A stretch of DNA of 64,000 bases from an uncultured SAR86 cluster bacterium (lineage in GTDB: Bacteria; Pseudomonadota; Gammaproteobacteria; Magnimaribacterales; D2472): contig CACMVA010000001.1 of the NCBI GenBank assembly GCA_902617045.1, positions 123,519 to 187,518 on the forward strand, written 5' to 3'. Shown here piece after piece: positions 45,310 to 55,392 of the stretch. Positions within the stretch are counted from its first letter, which is position 1; each line of letters starts with the position of its first letter. The position numbers and the translations under genes are program-made. The notes under the pieces were generated by a model that was not told where the DNA came from, searched no databases, and saw only the letters and a program-made list of their open reading frames with translations.

Positions 45310-46194
45310 TAATACAGCCATTCTTATAGCAACGCCATTTGCCACCTGTTGCCTAATTACAGAATTTTCTGAGTCATATACAGCTTCTGTTATTTCAACA
45401 TAATTAACCGGTCCTGGATGCATTACAATTGCGTCACCTTTTGCAGACTCAAGTTTTTCAGAAGACAATTGATACTCTGATTTATATGTTTCAAGATCTA
45501 AATTAAGCTCTTTTTCAAATCTTTCGTACTGAATTCTCAAAGCCATTACAACATCTGCATTTTCAAGGGCTGACTCTAAATGAGATTCATACTTGCCAAT
45601 CTTAGGACTTTGATACTTGGTACACATTTCAGGATGCCCACAAAATGTTAGCGATCCTAAATCAAAATTGGATACACCTTCAACAAAAGAGGAAGTAACT
45701 CTAGAATGATCAAGATCTCCTACGATAACAATATTCAGGCCATCTAAATTTTTTTTATGATCGATAATTGTCTTTATGTCTAAAAGTGCTTGTGTCGGAT
45801 GTGAAATTGATCCTTCTCCTGCATTTATGAAAACCATTTTTGGCAAACATTCAGCTAATTCTCTAATCACAGATTCAGGATGTCTTAACACACATAAATC
45901 TACACCCATAAGATTGAGAGCATCTACAGTCTCAAAAATAGATTCTCCCTTTTGAACTGAGGAATTTTCAATATCGAAATCTATTACTGAGCATCCTAAA
46001 TTGTTTGCAGCAATCGCAAAAGATGACTTTGTTCGTGTGCTTGGCTCACAAAAAACATTTGCAACTATTTTGTCTGGAAAAAGATTTTCTTTCCTAAAGT
46101 TACCTTCATCATCAATGAAATTATTTGAAAACTCTATCAGGTCCAGTATGTCTTTTTTTGAAAGATCGTTTATTGATAAAAGATTATTAGCCAT
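45289..46194 (-). CDS. pyrB: aspartate carbamoyltransferase catalytic subunit
   Basis: First committed step of pyrimidine synthesis. The 301 residues show VFCEPSTRTKSSFAIAAN (carbamoyl phosphate site), KGESIFETV, INAGEGSISHPTQALLDIKTI and VMHPGPVNYVEI. No pyrI or dihydroorotase-like partner gene (pyrC/pyrX) follows, so the holoenzyme form cannot be told. It overlaps ridA by 8 bases and ribE by 21. Confidence 0.96.
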   Translation of the reverse strand: MANNLLSINDLSKKDILDLIEFSNNFIDDEGNFRKENLFPDKIVANVFCEPSTRTKSSFAIAANNLGCSVIDFDIENSSVQKGESIFETVDALNLMGVDLCVLRHPESVIRELAECLPKMVFINAGEGSISHPTQALLDIKTIIDHKKNLDGLNIVIVGDLDHSRVTSSFVEGVSNFDLGSLTFCGHPEMCTKYQSPKIGKYESHLESALENADVVMALRIQYERFEKELNLDLETYKSEYQLSSEKLESAKGDAIVMHPGPVNYVEITEAVYDSENSVIRQQVANGVAIRMAVLSRFLGS

Positions 46195-46573
46195 TAATTA
46201 ATACTATTGCCTCTATTTCAACATTAACTCCAAGTGGGAGACCCGAAACCTCCACAGTGGCCCTTGCTGGATATGGTTCAGAAAAATACTCTTTCATCAT
46301 ATCGTTAACAACTGCAAAATTACTCAAGTCAGTGAGAAAAATTGAAATCTTAACAATATCATCAAGGCTAGACCCCGCAGCTTCGCAAATACTTTTCACA
46401 TTTTCTAAAACTTGTTTAGCCTGATCTTCTATTGATTGCGAAACTAAGTTGCCAGTTTCAGGATCCAATGGTATTTGGCCAGATATAAACATTAAATTGC
46501 CTGCTTTTACTGCTTGAGAATATGGTCCAATTGCCTGTGGTGCATTGTTTGTCGAAATAATTTCATTTGTCAT
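46187..46573 (-). CDS. ridA: RidA family enamine/imine deaminase
   Basis: Hydrolyses reactive enamines made by PLP enzymes. The 128 residues carry the RidA motifs APQAIGPYSQAVKAGNLMFISGQIP, LDDIVKISIFLTDLSNFAVVN and the active-site PARATVEVSGLPLGVNVEIEAIV. Its place after spoT is the same as in E. coli and Pseudomonas (rpoZ-spoT-ridA). Confidence 0.96.
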   Translation of the reverse strand: MTNEIISTNNAPQAIGPYSQAVKAGNLMFISGQIPLDPETGNLVSQSIEDQAKQVLENVKSICEAAGSSLDDIVKISIFLTDLSNFAVVNDMMKEYFSEPYPARATVEVSGLPLGVNVEIEAIVLING

Positions 46574-46608
46574 CTTAATATTCTCCCTATAAAAAATACT
46601 CTATTCTA

Positions 46609-48792
46609 CTACTTATCATTAATATTTCTTTTACAACTTGTTGTAAATTTTAACGATCTTACTTTTTGCATAATACTTTTTAGTTCTTCTTTATTTTTAA
46701 CTTCTATTTGTATCTCAAATCCTGCAAACTTTTTATCAATTGTTTTAGTATTAACAGATCCTATATTGATTCCTGATTTAGCAAACACTGAGCCTAAATC
46801 AGACAGAACTCCAACTTTATCTTCAGTGTTTACATCAATTTTCACCTTATAAGAATGCTCTTTTTTATTTTCTCCCCATATTGCTCGCATATATCTTGGA
46901 TCTTTATTTAAGAAAGTTTTTACCTGTTTACATTTTAGATTATGAATAACCATGCCTCTTTCTGTATCAGAGTGTGCAACAACATCATCTCCGTAGACTG
47001 GAAAGCAGCACTTTGCAAACCTAACTGTCACACTTTCAATTTTATTATCAAGAATTAAGACCGGCTTTGGCTCTTTTATTCCTTCTCTTATTTGAAGTCC
47101 TGAATAAAATCTTTCTGCAATAATGCTACCAGTTCTTTTTCCAAGCCCAAGATCAGTAAGAAGTTTATTAAGAGAGGTTACTCCAATGGAGTCAAGGATC
47201 TTCTTGAGTGAGTTTCCTCTATATTCCTTCAAACTAGATCCAGCTCTTTTAAGCTCGGTTTCAAGCATAACTTTGCCAGCTTTTCTTGCATCAGAAGCTT
47301 TTTGTTTTCTTAATCTAGATCGAATTGCACTTCTAGCCTTACTTGTTGCTACATAATTTAACCAAGATGGATCTAGGTAAGGTTCTTTTTTGGATGTAAT
47401 AATCTCAACAGTTTGTCCTGACTCTAACTCAATATTCAAAGGTACTTCACTTCTATTTACTTTACATCCAATAATTGTGTCTCCTAGATCAGTGTGAACC
47501 TCATAAGCAAAATCTATTGGAGTTGAGCCCCTTCTTAAAGCATATATATCGCCTTTTGGAGAGAACAAGAAAACTTCATCAGAACTGAGGTCGGTCTTAA
47601 TTGATTGAGCAAATTCTGATGGATCATTAGTTTTCTTTTGAAGATCTGCTAATCCCGATAGCCATCTTGAAGCTCTTAGTTCTGATCCTTGTTTTTTATC
47701 ATCAGTTTTATACTGCCAATGCGCTGCAATACCAAAGTTTGCAATCTCAGCCATATTTCTTGTTTGAATCTGAACTTCAATAGGAAAAGCGTCTAATGCT
47801 AACAAACTAGTATGAAGAGCTTGGTAGCCGTTACTTTTAGGGATAGCGATATAGTCCTTAAATCTATTTTCTATCGGAGAGAAATAGTTATGGATGATAC
47901 CTAAAGATCTGTAACACTCGTCGATAGAATCAACTAATATTCTGAATCCGTAAACATCTAATATTTCAGAAAATGGCTTATGTTTAGATTTAATTTTTCT
48001 ATAAATACTAAAAATATTTTTTTCTCTTCCTTTTACTCCTACTTGCTCAATTCCGTTTGATTTGAGCTTACGCTTAAGCTCCTTTCTTATTTTTGAAATT
48101 ATTCTTTTTCTTCCACCACTTGATTTATTAATTGCACTTTCAAGCATTGATGCTCTGAGTGGATGAATGCATCTAAATGCGAGATCCTCCAACTCAGATC
48201 TAATTTCTTGCATACCTATTCTTAAAGCTAATGGTCCATATAATTCTATTGTCTCTTTAGACTTCATTATTTGTTTTGATCTTGGGAGATGTTCAATAGT
48301 TCGCATGTTGTGAAGGCGATCACAAATTTTTACGAGAATTACTCTAACGTCTTTGGACATTGCTAGCATCATTTTTTGAAGATTATTAGCATCTCTATCT
48401 GATCGACTAGTTATATCAAGCTTACCTAGCTTACTAACTCCATCTACTATGTTTGCAACATCATTTCCAAATAAATCTTCCAAGTTCTTTTTAGTAACAT
48501 CAGAATCTTCTAATACATCATGCATTAACGCTGCACAGATAGAATCTGGATCCATTTTTAAATCCAATAATATTGTTGCAACTGCAAGAGGATGAGTAAT
48601 ATATTTTGATCCATCCATTCTATCTTGGCCATCATGAGCATAGAAGGCTAAAGAATATGCGGTCTGGATTTTTTTTATTTCGTCTTTTTTGAGATATTGT
48701 TTTGCGCTTTTATAAAATTTTGCTGGTAACCTTAATAGGTTTGCTTCTTTGAAATTATCTAATAATATATTTGGGAGCACATGTTCGCTCAA
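46609..48792 (-). CDS. spoT: bifunctional (p)ppGpp synthetase/hydrolase SpoT
   Basis: Stringent-response enzyme of 727 residues. The N-terminal HD hydrolase domain is intact (H67, H91-D92, ED at 95-96, CDRLHNMRTI). It is followed by the synthetase domain (SKHKPFSEILDVYGFRILVD, SNGYQALHTS), a TGS domain (DEVFLFSPKGDIYALRRGSTPIDFAYEVHTDLGD), a zinc-finger/CC region (KCCFPVYGDDVV) and a C-terminal ACT domain. The intact HD site marks it as SpoT/Rel type rather than monofunctional RelA. It lies 20 bases after rpoZ. Confidence 0.97.
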   Translation of the reverse strand: MSEHVLPNILLDNFKEANLLRLPAKFYKSAKQYLKKDEIKKIQTAYSLAFYAHDGQDRMDGSKYITHPLAVATILLDLKMDPDSICAALMHDVLEDSDVTKKNLEDLFGNDVANIVDGVSKLGKLDITSRSDRDANNLQKMMLAMSKDVRVILVKICDRLHNMRTIEHLPRSKQIMKSKETIELYGPLALRIGMQEIRSELEDLAFRCIHPLRASMLESAINKSSGGRKRIISKIRKELKRKLKSNGIEQVGVKGREKNIFSIYRKIKSKHKPFSEILDVYGFRILVDSIDECYRSLGIIHNYFSPIENRFKDYIAIPKSNGYQALHTSLLALDAFPIEVQIQTRNMAEIANFGIAAHWQYKTDDKKQGSELRASRWLSGLADLQKKTNDPSEFAQSIKTDLSSDEVFLFSPKGDIYALRRGSTPIDFAYEVHTDLGDTIIGCKVNRSEVPLNIELESGQTVEIITSKKEPYLDPSWLNYVATSKARSAIRSRLRKQKASDARKAGKVMLETELKRAGSSLKEYRGNSLKKILDSIGVTSLNKLLTDLGLGKRTGSIIAERFYSGLQIREGIKEPKPVLILDNKIESVTVRFAKCCFPVYGDDVVAHSDTERGMVIHNLKCKQVKTFLNKDPRYMRAIWGENKKEHSYKVKIDVNTEDKVGVLSDLGSVFAKSGINIGSVNTKTIDKKFAGFEIQIEVKNKEELKSIMQKVRSLKFTTSCKRNINDK

Positions 48793-48812
48793 GATAACCC
48801 CCCTATAGTCAT

Positions 48813-49082
48813 CTATCCTATGTTTTCGTTTTCTTTATTGCTTGGAGCAGAGAATTCATCTAACAATAAATCTTCCTCAAGAGTTTTTTCAAGAGTTTCT
48901 CTATCAAGAAGTCCTTCTTCAATCTCTCTCAATGCTACTAATGTTGGCTTATCGTTATCCCACTCAACCAAAGGATCGCGACTTGTAGTTGACAATTGTC
49001 TTGCCCTTTTTGAAGCCATAAGTATAAGATCAAATCTACTAGGAATTTTTTCCAAACAATCTTCTACTGTAATTCTTGCCAT
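48813..49082 (-). CDS. rpoZ: RNA polymerase omega subunit
   Basis: Omega subunit of 89 residues. Motifs are [30 protein letters not shown] and the [14 protein letters not shown] segment. It helps ppGpp bind RNA polymerase, in keeping with its place right before spoT. It follows gmk by 43 bases. Confidence 0.95.
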   Translation of the reverse strand: MARITVEDCLEKIPSRFDLILMASKRARQLSTTSRDPLVEWDNDKPTLVALREIEEGLLDRETLEKTLEEDLLLDEFSAPSNKENENIG

Positions 49083-49125
49083 TTAATAATCTCCTGGGTC
49101 AAGTATTCTAATTCTAATCAATCCA

Positions 49126-49746
49126 TTAATCCAATAAATCTTTCAATATATTTTTATTGTAAGATTCATTATATTCATAATTTTTATCAAATATAATAGA
49201 AGTTATATCATTAAAAGCTCTATTAAAATCATCATTTAAAACAATATAATCAAAATATTTAGCATGATTTAATTCTTTTATTGCATTTTCCATTCTTCTA
49301 TTAATAACATCATCAGCATCAAGACCTCTTAAGATCAATCTCTTTTTTAATTCGTCTAATGATGGAGGGATAATAAAAATTGAAATAACTTCTTTAATTG
49401 AGTCACTGATTTGAATAAATCCTTGAACATCAATATCTAAAACAACACTGATATTATTTTCTAACTTCTCTTCAACAAAAGCTTTTAGAGTTCCGTATTG
49501 ATGTCCATGAACATCAGCACTCTCAATAAATGCATCTTTTTTCTTAAGATCATTAAACTCGTTATCAGTTATAAAAAAATAATCTTTGCCGTGGGTTTCT
49601 CCATCTCTTGGTGATCTTGTTGTAGCAGATACAGATAATTCAATATTCTCATTATTACTAATGATTTCTTTTATAAGAGATGACTTACCAGCACCTGAGG
49701 GTGCTGCAAAAACAATTAACTCTCCTTTTTTTAAATCATTCAACAT
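49126..49746 (-). CDS. gmk: guanylate kinase
   Basis: Phosphorylates GMP to GDP. The 206 residues have P-loop FAAPSGAGKSSLIKEI, SVSATTRSPRDGETHGKDYFF, SADVHGHQYGT and VVLDIDVQGF. It overlaps yicC by 11 bases. The yicC-gmk-rpoZ-spoT order is conserved. Confidence 0.97.
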   Translation of the reverse strand: MLNDLKKGELIVFAAPSGAGKSSLIKEIISNNENIELSVSATTRSPRDGETHGKDYFFITDNEFNDLKKKDAFIESADVHGHQYGTLKAFVEEKLENNISVVLDIDVQGFIQISDSIKEVISIFIIPPSLDELKKRLILRGLDADDVINRRMENAIKELNHAKYFDYIVLNDDFNRAFNDITSIIFDKNYEYNESYNKNILKDLLD

Positions 49747-50584
49747 TTTGAGTTTGCTCTCTCATTTCTTCAACAAGTAACTTCATATCAAGTGCATAAT
49801 TCTTAAGTTTTGAGTCTTCGATCTTTACTGCAAGAGTATTTGACTCTCTAAAAAGCTCTTGCAATATAAAATCTATTTTTTTTCCACTTGATGTTTTCTT
49901 TGTTAGCTCTTCGTTTATTGTTTTCGTATGAAAAAAAATTCTATCTAATTCCTCTGAAATATCATGTTTCAAAGCAAGCATAGCAACCTCTTGATCTAAT
50001 CTAGTTTCGTCAAAATCTTCTATAAGATTTTTTATTTTATTTTTATAATTTTTTATTCTTTTATTAAGAGTTTTTTTCTCCATATTCTGAATACTTCTAG
50101 CAATCTTTTCTACGCCCATAGTCTTTTTAGATAATACGTTTTCAATCTTTTTTCCTTCTTTAAATCTTGAATTAATAAATTCTTTCAATGCAGTATTAAA
50201 GTTATTTTTGATTAGTTTCTTATTGATACTATTAGACGTTTCTATATTAAAAATTCCTGGAACATCTTTTATATCTGAAAAATTTAAGTCCACTCTATTA
50301 CCAAGTGCTTCTTTTAATGAACTTTCAAGCATTCTAAGTAGTTTTTTATTAATATCATATTTTGTTTTTGAAGATGATTTTGCTTTTATCTTTACCTCTA
50401 TTTTGCCTCTATTAATATTTTTAGATATTGCTTCCCTAATGAAGTCTTCTAAATCATTGCCCAAGTTATTAGATTTTATTGATAGTTCTAAAAACCTATG
50501 ATTTACACTTCTAATTTCAATTGAGATATTGGATGTTTTATCGAAAGATTCAGACAAACCGAACCCAGTCATGCTACTAATCAT
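49736..50584 (-). CDS. yicC: YicC family endoribonuclease
   Basis: Protein of 282 residues. It starts MISSMTGFGLSE, has EIRSVNHRFLELSIK and ends with SGKKIDFILQELFRESNTLAVKIED, all signatures of the YicC family, reported to act on RNA. It overlaps gmk by 11 bases. Confidence 0.93.
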   Translation of the reverse strand: MISSMTGFGLSESFDKTSNISIEIRSVNHRFLELSIKSNNLGNDLEDFIREAISKNINRGKIEVKIKAKSSSKTKYDINKKLLRMLESSLKEALGNRVDLNFSDIKDVPGIFNIETSNSINKKLIKNNFNTALKEFINSRFKEGKKIENVLSKKTMGVEKIARSIQNMEKKTLNKRIKNYKNKIKNLIEDFDETRLDQEVAMLALKHDISEELDRIFFHTKTINEELTKKTSSGKKIDFILQELFRESNTLAVKIEDSKLKNYALDMKLLVEEMREQTQNVE

Positions 50585-50616
50585 TTAAACATTGTATTTT
50601 GCAAAAGAGTTGAGTT

Positions 50617-51291
50617 CTAGTCGTATTCATCAAAAATAAAGCCTAAACTCTTCAATTTCGAATTTGAGATATTGCCTTGTTCATCATTTCTATCTTCTGC
50701 ACAATTAAATATCTGATGTTCTTCTGAATTAAATTCGTTCTCTATAAAGAATTTAATAATATTTGCAGCATTATTTCTGTGTAAGTAATTTGCAAACTTT
50801 CTTTCAGATACTGTTTGATAAAGACCAGCAAATCTTAAAATTATTAGCTCTTTGCCATAATTTTTTATTTGGTTGTTTTCATAGTTAACCAGAATTTTGC
50901 TCCTAAAATCATCTTCGCTTAAGGGATCTGATTCAATGAGGATGCCTGACTTATTATTACCGTACACTCTTGTTGATGAGATGGTTATGAATTTCTTATA
51001 TGATAATTCACTAGTCAATCTAAATACATTTTCTGAGGAATTGATAAAGCCTTTTTTGTATCCATCTTCGTCAAATGAGCTTGGTTTTGGTATAAAAATT
51101 ATTGAATCATATTCAGTTATATCTAATTTTGGGATCTCCTTTGATAACCAGTCCCATTTAATATAGTTTTTTATATCTGATTTGTGATTACCCCTCGAAA
51201 TTGAGTACAACTCATATTCATTATCCTTGATTTTATGACTAATTCTTTTGGCAATATCACCAAAGCCTATTATGAGAGCATTTTTTTTCAT
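50617..51291 (-). CDS. NAD(P)-binding epimerase-like protein (YeeZ type)
   Basis: Rossmann-fold protein of 224 residues. It begins ALIIGFGDIAKRISHKI and has the SDR segments TISSTRVYGNN and ILRFAGLYQT, like the small extended-SDR group around YeeZ. The catalytic YxxxK is not obvious, so enzymatic function is uncertain. It is 32 bases upstream of yicC and sits just downstream of the hppA terminator. Confidence 0.72.
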   Translation of the reverse strand: MKKNALIIGFGDIAKRISHKIKDNEYELYSISRGNHKSDIKNYIKWDWLSKEIPKLDITEYDSIIFIPKPSSFDEDGYKKGFINSSENVFRLTSELSYKKFITISSTRVYGNNKSGILIESDPLSEDDFRSKILVNYENNQIKNYGKELIILRFAGLYQTVSERKFANYLHRNNAANIIKFFIENEFNSEEHQIFNCAEDRNDEQGNISNSKLKSLGFIFDEYD

Positions 51292-51310
51292 GTGGTGCTT
51301 ACATTAACTC

Positions 51311-51342
51311 AAAAAAAATCCAGGGCTGCAACCCTGGATTTT
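51311..51342 (-). terminator. intrinsic terminator of hppA
   Basis: A perfect 11-bp stem (51315-51325 with 51332-51342) with a 6-nt loop is followed on the minus strand by a run of eight T (51311-51318 in part). It lies 16 bases after the hppA stop and is one of only two clear intrinsic terminators in the window. Confidence 0.92.
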
Positions 51343-51357
51343 ATTACTTTAAAAAAT

Positions 51358-53340
51358 TTATATGCTTAATAATGGCGCAATTACAAGACTAACTATAGCC
51401 ATTACATTTATTAAAATATTCATTGATGGTCCTGACGTATCTTTAAAAGGATCACCTACGGTATCGCCCACTACAGCTGCTGCGTGAGTATCAGAACCTT
51501 TGCCACCTAGGTTACCCTTCTCAACATATTTTTTTGCATTATCCCATGCGCCTCCAGCATTCGCCATCATAAGTGCGAGAGATACACATCCTAACAGCCC
51601 ACCAGCAAGCATCCCTCCTAAAGCTTGAGCACCAAGACCAAAACCAACAATAGCTGGCATAGAAACTGCAATTACTCCTGGTAACATCATTTTCTTTAAT
51701 GCAGCTTTGGTTGCTATCTCAACACATTTTTCAGAGTCAGGTTCAGCTGTGCCTTCCATTAAACCAGAAATTTCTTTAAATTGTCTTCTGATCTCATTAA
51801 TCATTTCAAATGCTGCATCACCAACAGCCGTCATGGTTATTGAAGAAACTAAAAACGGTATACAAACTCCTATAAACATTCCAACTAAAACAATTGGCTC
51901 TGTAAGTGCCAATGAAAATTCAGGATTTGCTACACCTACTACAGCAGAAAAAGCTGAAATTATTGCTAAAGCAGCTAACGCTGCAGCTCCAATTGCAAAA
52001 CCTTTTCCGATTGCAGCAGTAGTATTTCCTAATTCATCAAGAGAGTCTGTGATTTCTCTTACTTCCTCACCCATACCTGACATTTCAGCTATACCACCAG
52101 CATTGTCAGCTACTGGTCCATATGCATCTATTGCCATAGTTATTCCAACAGTAGCAAGCATACCAACAGCAGCAATTCCTACACCATAAATACCCGATAG
52201 TTGTGTTGAAGCCAGGATGATGCCGGCTAGAATAACAATAGGTATCACAACTGATTGCATTCCGACTGATAAACCAGAAATCATTACAGTAGCAGAACCA
52301 GTTTCTCCTGATTCAGCAATTTTCTTTACCGGGCCCCCACCTGTGTAATATTCTGTAATAAGTCCAATCAATACTCCGCCAACAGCTCCAGCAATAACAC
52401 ACCACCATACATTCATTCCGACTCCGTCAAAAGAATTAATTATGAAATAGGCCATAGCCACAAAAATTACTGGCGCTAAAAGAGTTCCAGATCTTAATGC
52501 ACTTGCAGGTGCTTTTGCTGACTGAAGCTTAACTATAAATATTCCAATTATTGAAGCTATTAAGCCAGTCGCAGCTAAAGCCAGTGGAAGCATCATCATA
52601 TCTTGGTTTCCAAGTGTATAAGCAATTGCAATTGAAGCAATCATAGAGCCGCAATATGACTCAAATATATCCGAACCCATTCCAGCAACATCACCAACAT
52701 TATCACCAACATTATCGGCAATAACTCCTGGATTTCTTGGATCATCTTCAGGAATACCAGCTTCAATCTTACCAACGAGATCAGCTCCAACATCAGCACT
52801 TTTTGTAAAAATTCCTCCACCTACTCTGGAAAAAAGTGCTACAACAGATGCTCCCATAGCAAAACCTTCAAGCTTATGAGGATCAATCTCAGCTGGGATG
52901 TAGAAATAATATAATCCACCTAAACCAATGAGACCCAAGGATGCAACACATAGACCCATTATAGAACCACCATAAAAAGAAACCGATAAAGCTGCTGCTG
53001 GACCATCTTTTTGAGCTGCAGTTGCAGTTCTAACATTTGCTTTAGTAGCTGCATACATACCGATAAAACCTGCAACAGATGAGCATATTGCTCCAACAAC
53101 TATAGAAATTGCTGTATAAGGTCCCAATGCGTACCATGCTAGTAATACTATTACCGCAATAAATATGGATAAATATTTATACTCTGTTTTCATGAAGGCG
53201 AGAGCTCCAGCATGAATCTGATCGCCTATTTTTTTTACGTTATCTTCACCATCAGGATATTTCATGACAAGCTTATATACAACAAATGCCATTACCATAC
53301 CCAATATGCCAAGAGCTGGTGGAATGATTAAATTATCCAT
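51358..53340 (-). CDS. hppA: membrane-bound pyrophosphatase, probably K+-dependent (Na+ or H+ pump)
   Basis: Ion-pumping pyrophosphatase of 660 residues and about 16 membrane helices. The catalytic loops are visible: [53 protein letters not shown] and [14 protein letters not shown]. The cation-type motif reads [14 protein letters not shown]. Ala in that position is the sign of K+-dependent enzymes, most of which pump Na+; K+-independent H+ pumps have Lys. The start at 53340 is chosen over 53376 because of a well-placed AAGGGG and the family N-terminus. It has its own terminator and is probably a single-gene transcript. Confidence 0.95.
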   Translation of the reverse strand: MDNLIIPPALGILGMVMAFVVYKLVMKYPDGEDNVKKIGDQIHAGALAFMKTEYKYLSIFIAVIVLLAWYALGPYTAISIVVGAICSSVAGFIGMYAATKANVRTATAAQKDGPAAALSVSFYGGSIMGLCVASLGLIGLGGLYYFYIPAEIDPHKLEGFAMGASVVALFSRVGGGIFTKSADVGADLVGKIEAGIPEDDPRNPGVIADNVGDNVGDVAGMGSDIFESYCGSMIASIAIAYTLGNQDMMMLPLALAATGLIASIIGIFIVKLQSAKAPASALRSGTLLAPVIFVAMAYFIINSFDGVGMNVWWCVIAGAVGGVLIGLITEYYTGGGPVKKIAESGETGSATVMISGLSVGMQSVVIPIVILAGIILASTQLSGIYGVGIAAVGMLATVGITMAIDAYGPVADNAGGIAEMSGMGEEVREITDSLDELGNTTAAIGKGFAIGAAALAALAIISAFSAVVGVANPEFSLALTEPIVLVGMFIGVCIPFLVSSITMTAVGDAAFEMINEIRRQFKEISGLMEGTAEPDSEKCVEIATKAALKKMMLPGVIAVSMPAIVGFGLGAQALGGMLAGGLLGCVSLALMMANAGGAWDNAKKYVEKGNLGGKGSDTHAAAVVGDTVGDPFKDTSGPSMNILINVMAIVSLVIAPLLSI

Positions 53341-53346
53341 ATAAAA

Positions 53347-53352
53347 CCCCTT
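53347..53352 (-). promoter_or_regulatory. Shine-Dalgarno fixing the hppA start
   Basis: AAGGGG on the minus strand, 6 bases before the ATG at 53340. It excludes the longer frame from 53376, whose extra 12 residues are not family-like. Confidence 0.7.
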
Positions 53353-53403
53353 ATTTTTAATAAAGCATTCTAGCAAATTATTCGAAACAAAAACGTTTTT
53401 TCT

Positions 53404-54660
53404 CTATTTATTAAATATGTTTTTGTCTAAAAGTTCCTCTGAATTTGCGACAACGCACGCCACCGCTGCATCACCAGAAACATTTACTGATGTTCTTATC
53501 ATGTCTAGAATTCTATCAACCGCCAAGATTAATCCAATTGCATCAAGTGGAAGCCCTAATGAGCTCAAAATAAGAGCTAATGTAATAGTTCCAGCAGATG
53601 GGACAGCAGCTGCTCCAATAGAAGCCACCATTGCGAGGAGAACTATTTGGATATATTCAATCATGGATAGATCTACACCAACAGTGCTTGCGATAAACAT
53701 AGTTGCCAAGCCCTGCATAATTGCAGTGCCATCCATGTTTATCGTGGCTCCAACAGGAATTACAAATGAGGAAACATCCTTTTTAACACCTAGTTCATCA
53801 GTTACCGTCTTAAGAGTTACTGGAATAGTTGCTGCGCTTGATGATGTTGTAAACGCAAATAAAGCAACATTTCTCATTTTTTTAAAGAAAATAATTGGAT
53901 TTAAATTAGCAAATATTTTTAATACTAATGAATATGTAAAAAATAAATGAAACAGTAAAACAAAAATTAGTATCAAGACGTATTGAATTAAATCTCCAAA
54001 AATATTTAACCCTTTATCCATCACATAACTACCCATCAAACAAAAAACACCAATAGGCGCAAAACTCATGACTATTAAAACTATCTTCATAAAAACTATA
54101 TTTAATCTTTCAAAATTCTTAGAAAGATTATCAGTAAGATTGTCTGTAAGATTTAGAGCGATGCCAAACAAAATACTTATGAAAACAATTCCCAACATAT
54201 TATTTTCAACAAAAGCTCCAAAAATATTATTAGGAAAAACTTTTAAAACAGTATCATATAAACTGGCTTCGCCTGAGGGTGCGTTAAATGATGTGACTTC
54301 ACCTTCATATCCAGAAATGTTAAAAACCCATCCAAAAAATATTGCTATCACAACAGCAAAAGCGGTAGTTAATAAATAAAGCAACACTGTTTTTGAAGCT
54401 ATTGATCCAAGCTTAACCATATTTGATAAAGAAGAAATTCCAGAAACTAGAGAAAAGAAAACCAGAGGAACTACTATTAACAAGAGGAGGTTCTTGAAAA
54501 TTTGTCCGCCTAAGTTAAAAAGATATTTTTCTATGCCAAGAAAAACCGATTGTGAAATTGAATCTTGAAAATAAAAGAAGATAGAAGCTAAAAGCACGCC
54601 TGAGAACATGCCCACCAAAACATTTCTTGTTAGATTTTTTGGAGGGTCTAATTGACTCAT
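53404..54660 (-). CDS. dicarboxylate/amino acid:cation symporter (DAACS family)
   Basis: Transporter of 418 residues with the GltPh/DctA fold. It shows the serine-rich reentrant loop [17 protein letters not shown], the NMDGTA motif ([18 protein letters not shown]) and the second hairpin [18 protein letters not shown]8 reads [23 protein letters not shown], with D-x3-D-x3-RT arranged as in glutamate/aspartate and dicarboxylate carriers. Na+ coupling would fit the probable Na+-pumping HppA next door. It overlaps the rubredoxin gene by 4 bases. Confidence 0.92.
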   Translation of the reverse strand: MSQLDPPKNLTRNVLVGMFSGVLLASIFFYFQDSISQSVFLGIEKYLFNLGGQIFKNLLLLIVVPLVFFSLVSGISSLSNMVKLGSIASKTVLLYLLTTAFAVVIAIFFGWVFNISGYEGEVTSFNAPSGEASLYDTVLKVFPNNIFGAFVENNMLGIVFISILFGIALNLTDNLTDNLSKNFERLNIVFMKIVLIVMSFAPIGVFCLMGSYVMDKGLNIFGDLIQYVLILIFVLLFHLFFTYSLVLKIFANLNPIIFFKKMRNVALFAFTTSSSAATIPVTLKTVTDELGVKKDVSSFVIPVGATINMDGTAIMQGLATMFIASTVGVDLSMIEYIQIVLLAMVASIGAAAVPSAGTITLALILSSLGLPLDAIGLILAVDRILDMIRTSVNVSGDAAVACVVANSEELLDKNIFNK

Positions 54661-54830
54661 GATATCTCTATCATATCAAAATCTTCTTTACCGACACCAC
54701 ACTCTGGACACAACCAATCTTCGGGAACATCTTCCCATGCAGTTCCTGGCTCAATTCCATCATCAGGCCAACCTAATTCTTCATCATATATTAGTCCGCA
54801 GACAATACATTCCCATTTTTTATATTTCAT
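54657..54830 (-). CDS. rubredoxin
   Basis: Small electron carrier of 57 residues with one Fe(Cys)4 centre. The two CxxC knuckles are [12 protein letters not shown] and [12 protein letters not shown], with [17 protein letters not shown] between them, as in the rubredoxins that serve alkane hydroxylases and other oxidases. Its stop overlaps the symporter ATG (ATGA). It is divergent from ubiC across 70 bases, the same neighbourhood as in Pseudomonas. Confidence 0.95.
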   Translation of the reverse strand: MKYKKWECIVCGLIYDEELGWPDDGIEPGTAWEDVPEDWLCPECGVGKEDFDMIEIS

Positions 54831-54900
54831 AAAGTGCTAAAAATTAAGTTATTTCGTTTATAACAAGGAGGCTATAATATCAGATTTAACCATTAAATTA

Positions 54901-55392
54901 ATGAAGCTAAAGCAAAAATCTTCTTGGATAACTTATAAAGAAATGTTGAATAAAGTCAAAAGTGACTCTGTGAAGTCTTGGCTAACTGAAAATGGTCCAA
55001 TTACAAAAAGGATTTCTATAAATGAAGACTTCGAGTTAATTTTAATACGTGACAAAATTGATAAAGTTGATGAAATGGATAAAAAATATTTAGATAATGA
55101 AATTGGAGATATAAAGGTAAGAGAGGTTATCTTATTAGGCAATAAAATTCCTAAAGTTTACGCTAAATCACTTATACCCGTTAATACCATTGAAAATGGA
55201 TTTTCTAAGCTAGGAAGTCTAGGAAATAAACCTTTGGGAGACATCTTATTTGAAAAAAATATATTTAAAAAGATTGAAGTCATTTATTCTACTTTCTCAG
55301 ATGAAATTAGCATATTTTGGGGCAGAAAAACAAAGTACTTAGTTAAGAACCTTCCCTTTTCAGTCATGGAAATTTTTTTAATAGAAGAATGA
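54901..55392 (+). CDS. ubiC: chorismate lyase UbiC
   Basis: Makes 4-hydroxybenzoate from chorismate for ubiquinone. The 163 residues are divergent but carry SWLTENGPITKRI, REVILLGNKIPKVYAKSLIP and GNKPLGDILFE, the UbiC pattern. It overlaps ubiA by 4 bases, which strongly supports the call. Confidence 0.92.
   Translation: MKLKQKSSWITYKEMLNKVKSDSVKSWLTENGPITKRISINEDFELILIRDKIDKVDEMDKKYLDNEIGDIKVREVILLGNKIPKVYAKSLIPVNTIENGFSKLGSLGNKPLGDILFEKNIFKKIEVIYSTFSDEISIFWGRKTKYLVKNLPFSVMEIFLIEE

Noticed and set aside
51707-52189. 160-codon plus-strand open frame within hppA (also 53417-53950 within the symporter gene)
   Set aside because: Both are antisense to strongly conserved membrane-protein genes; their Ala/Ile/Ser/Pro-rich products look like mirror-frame artefacts.
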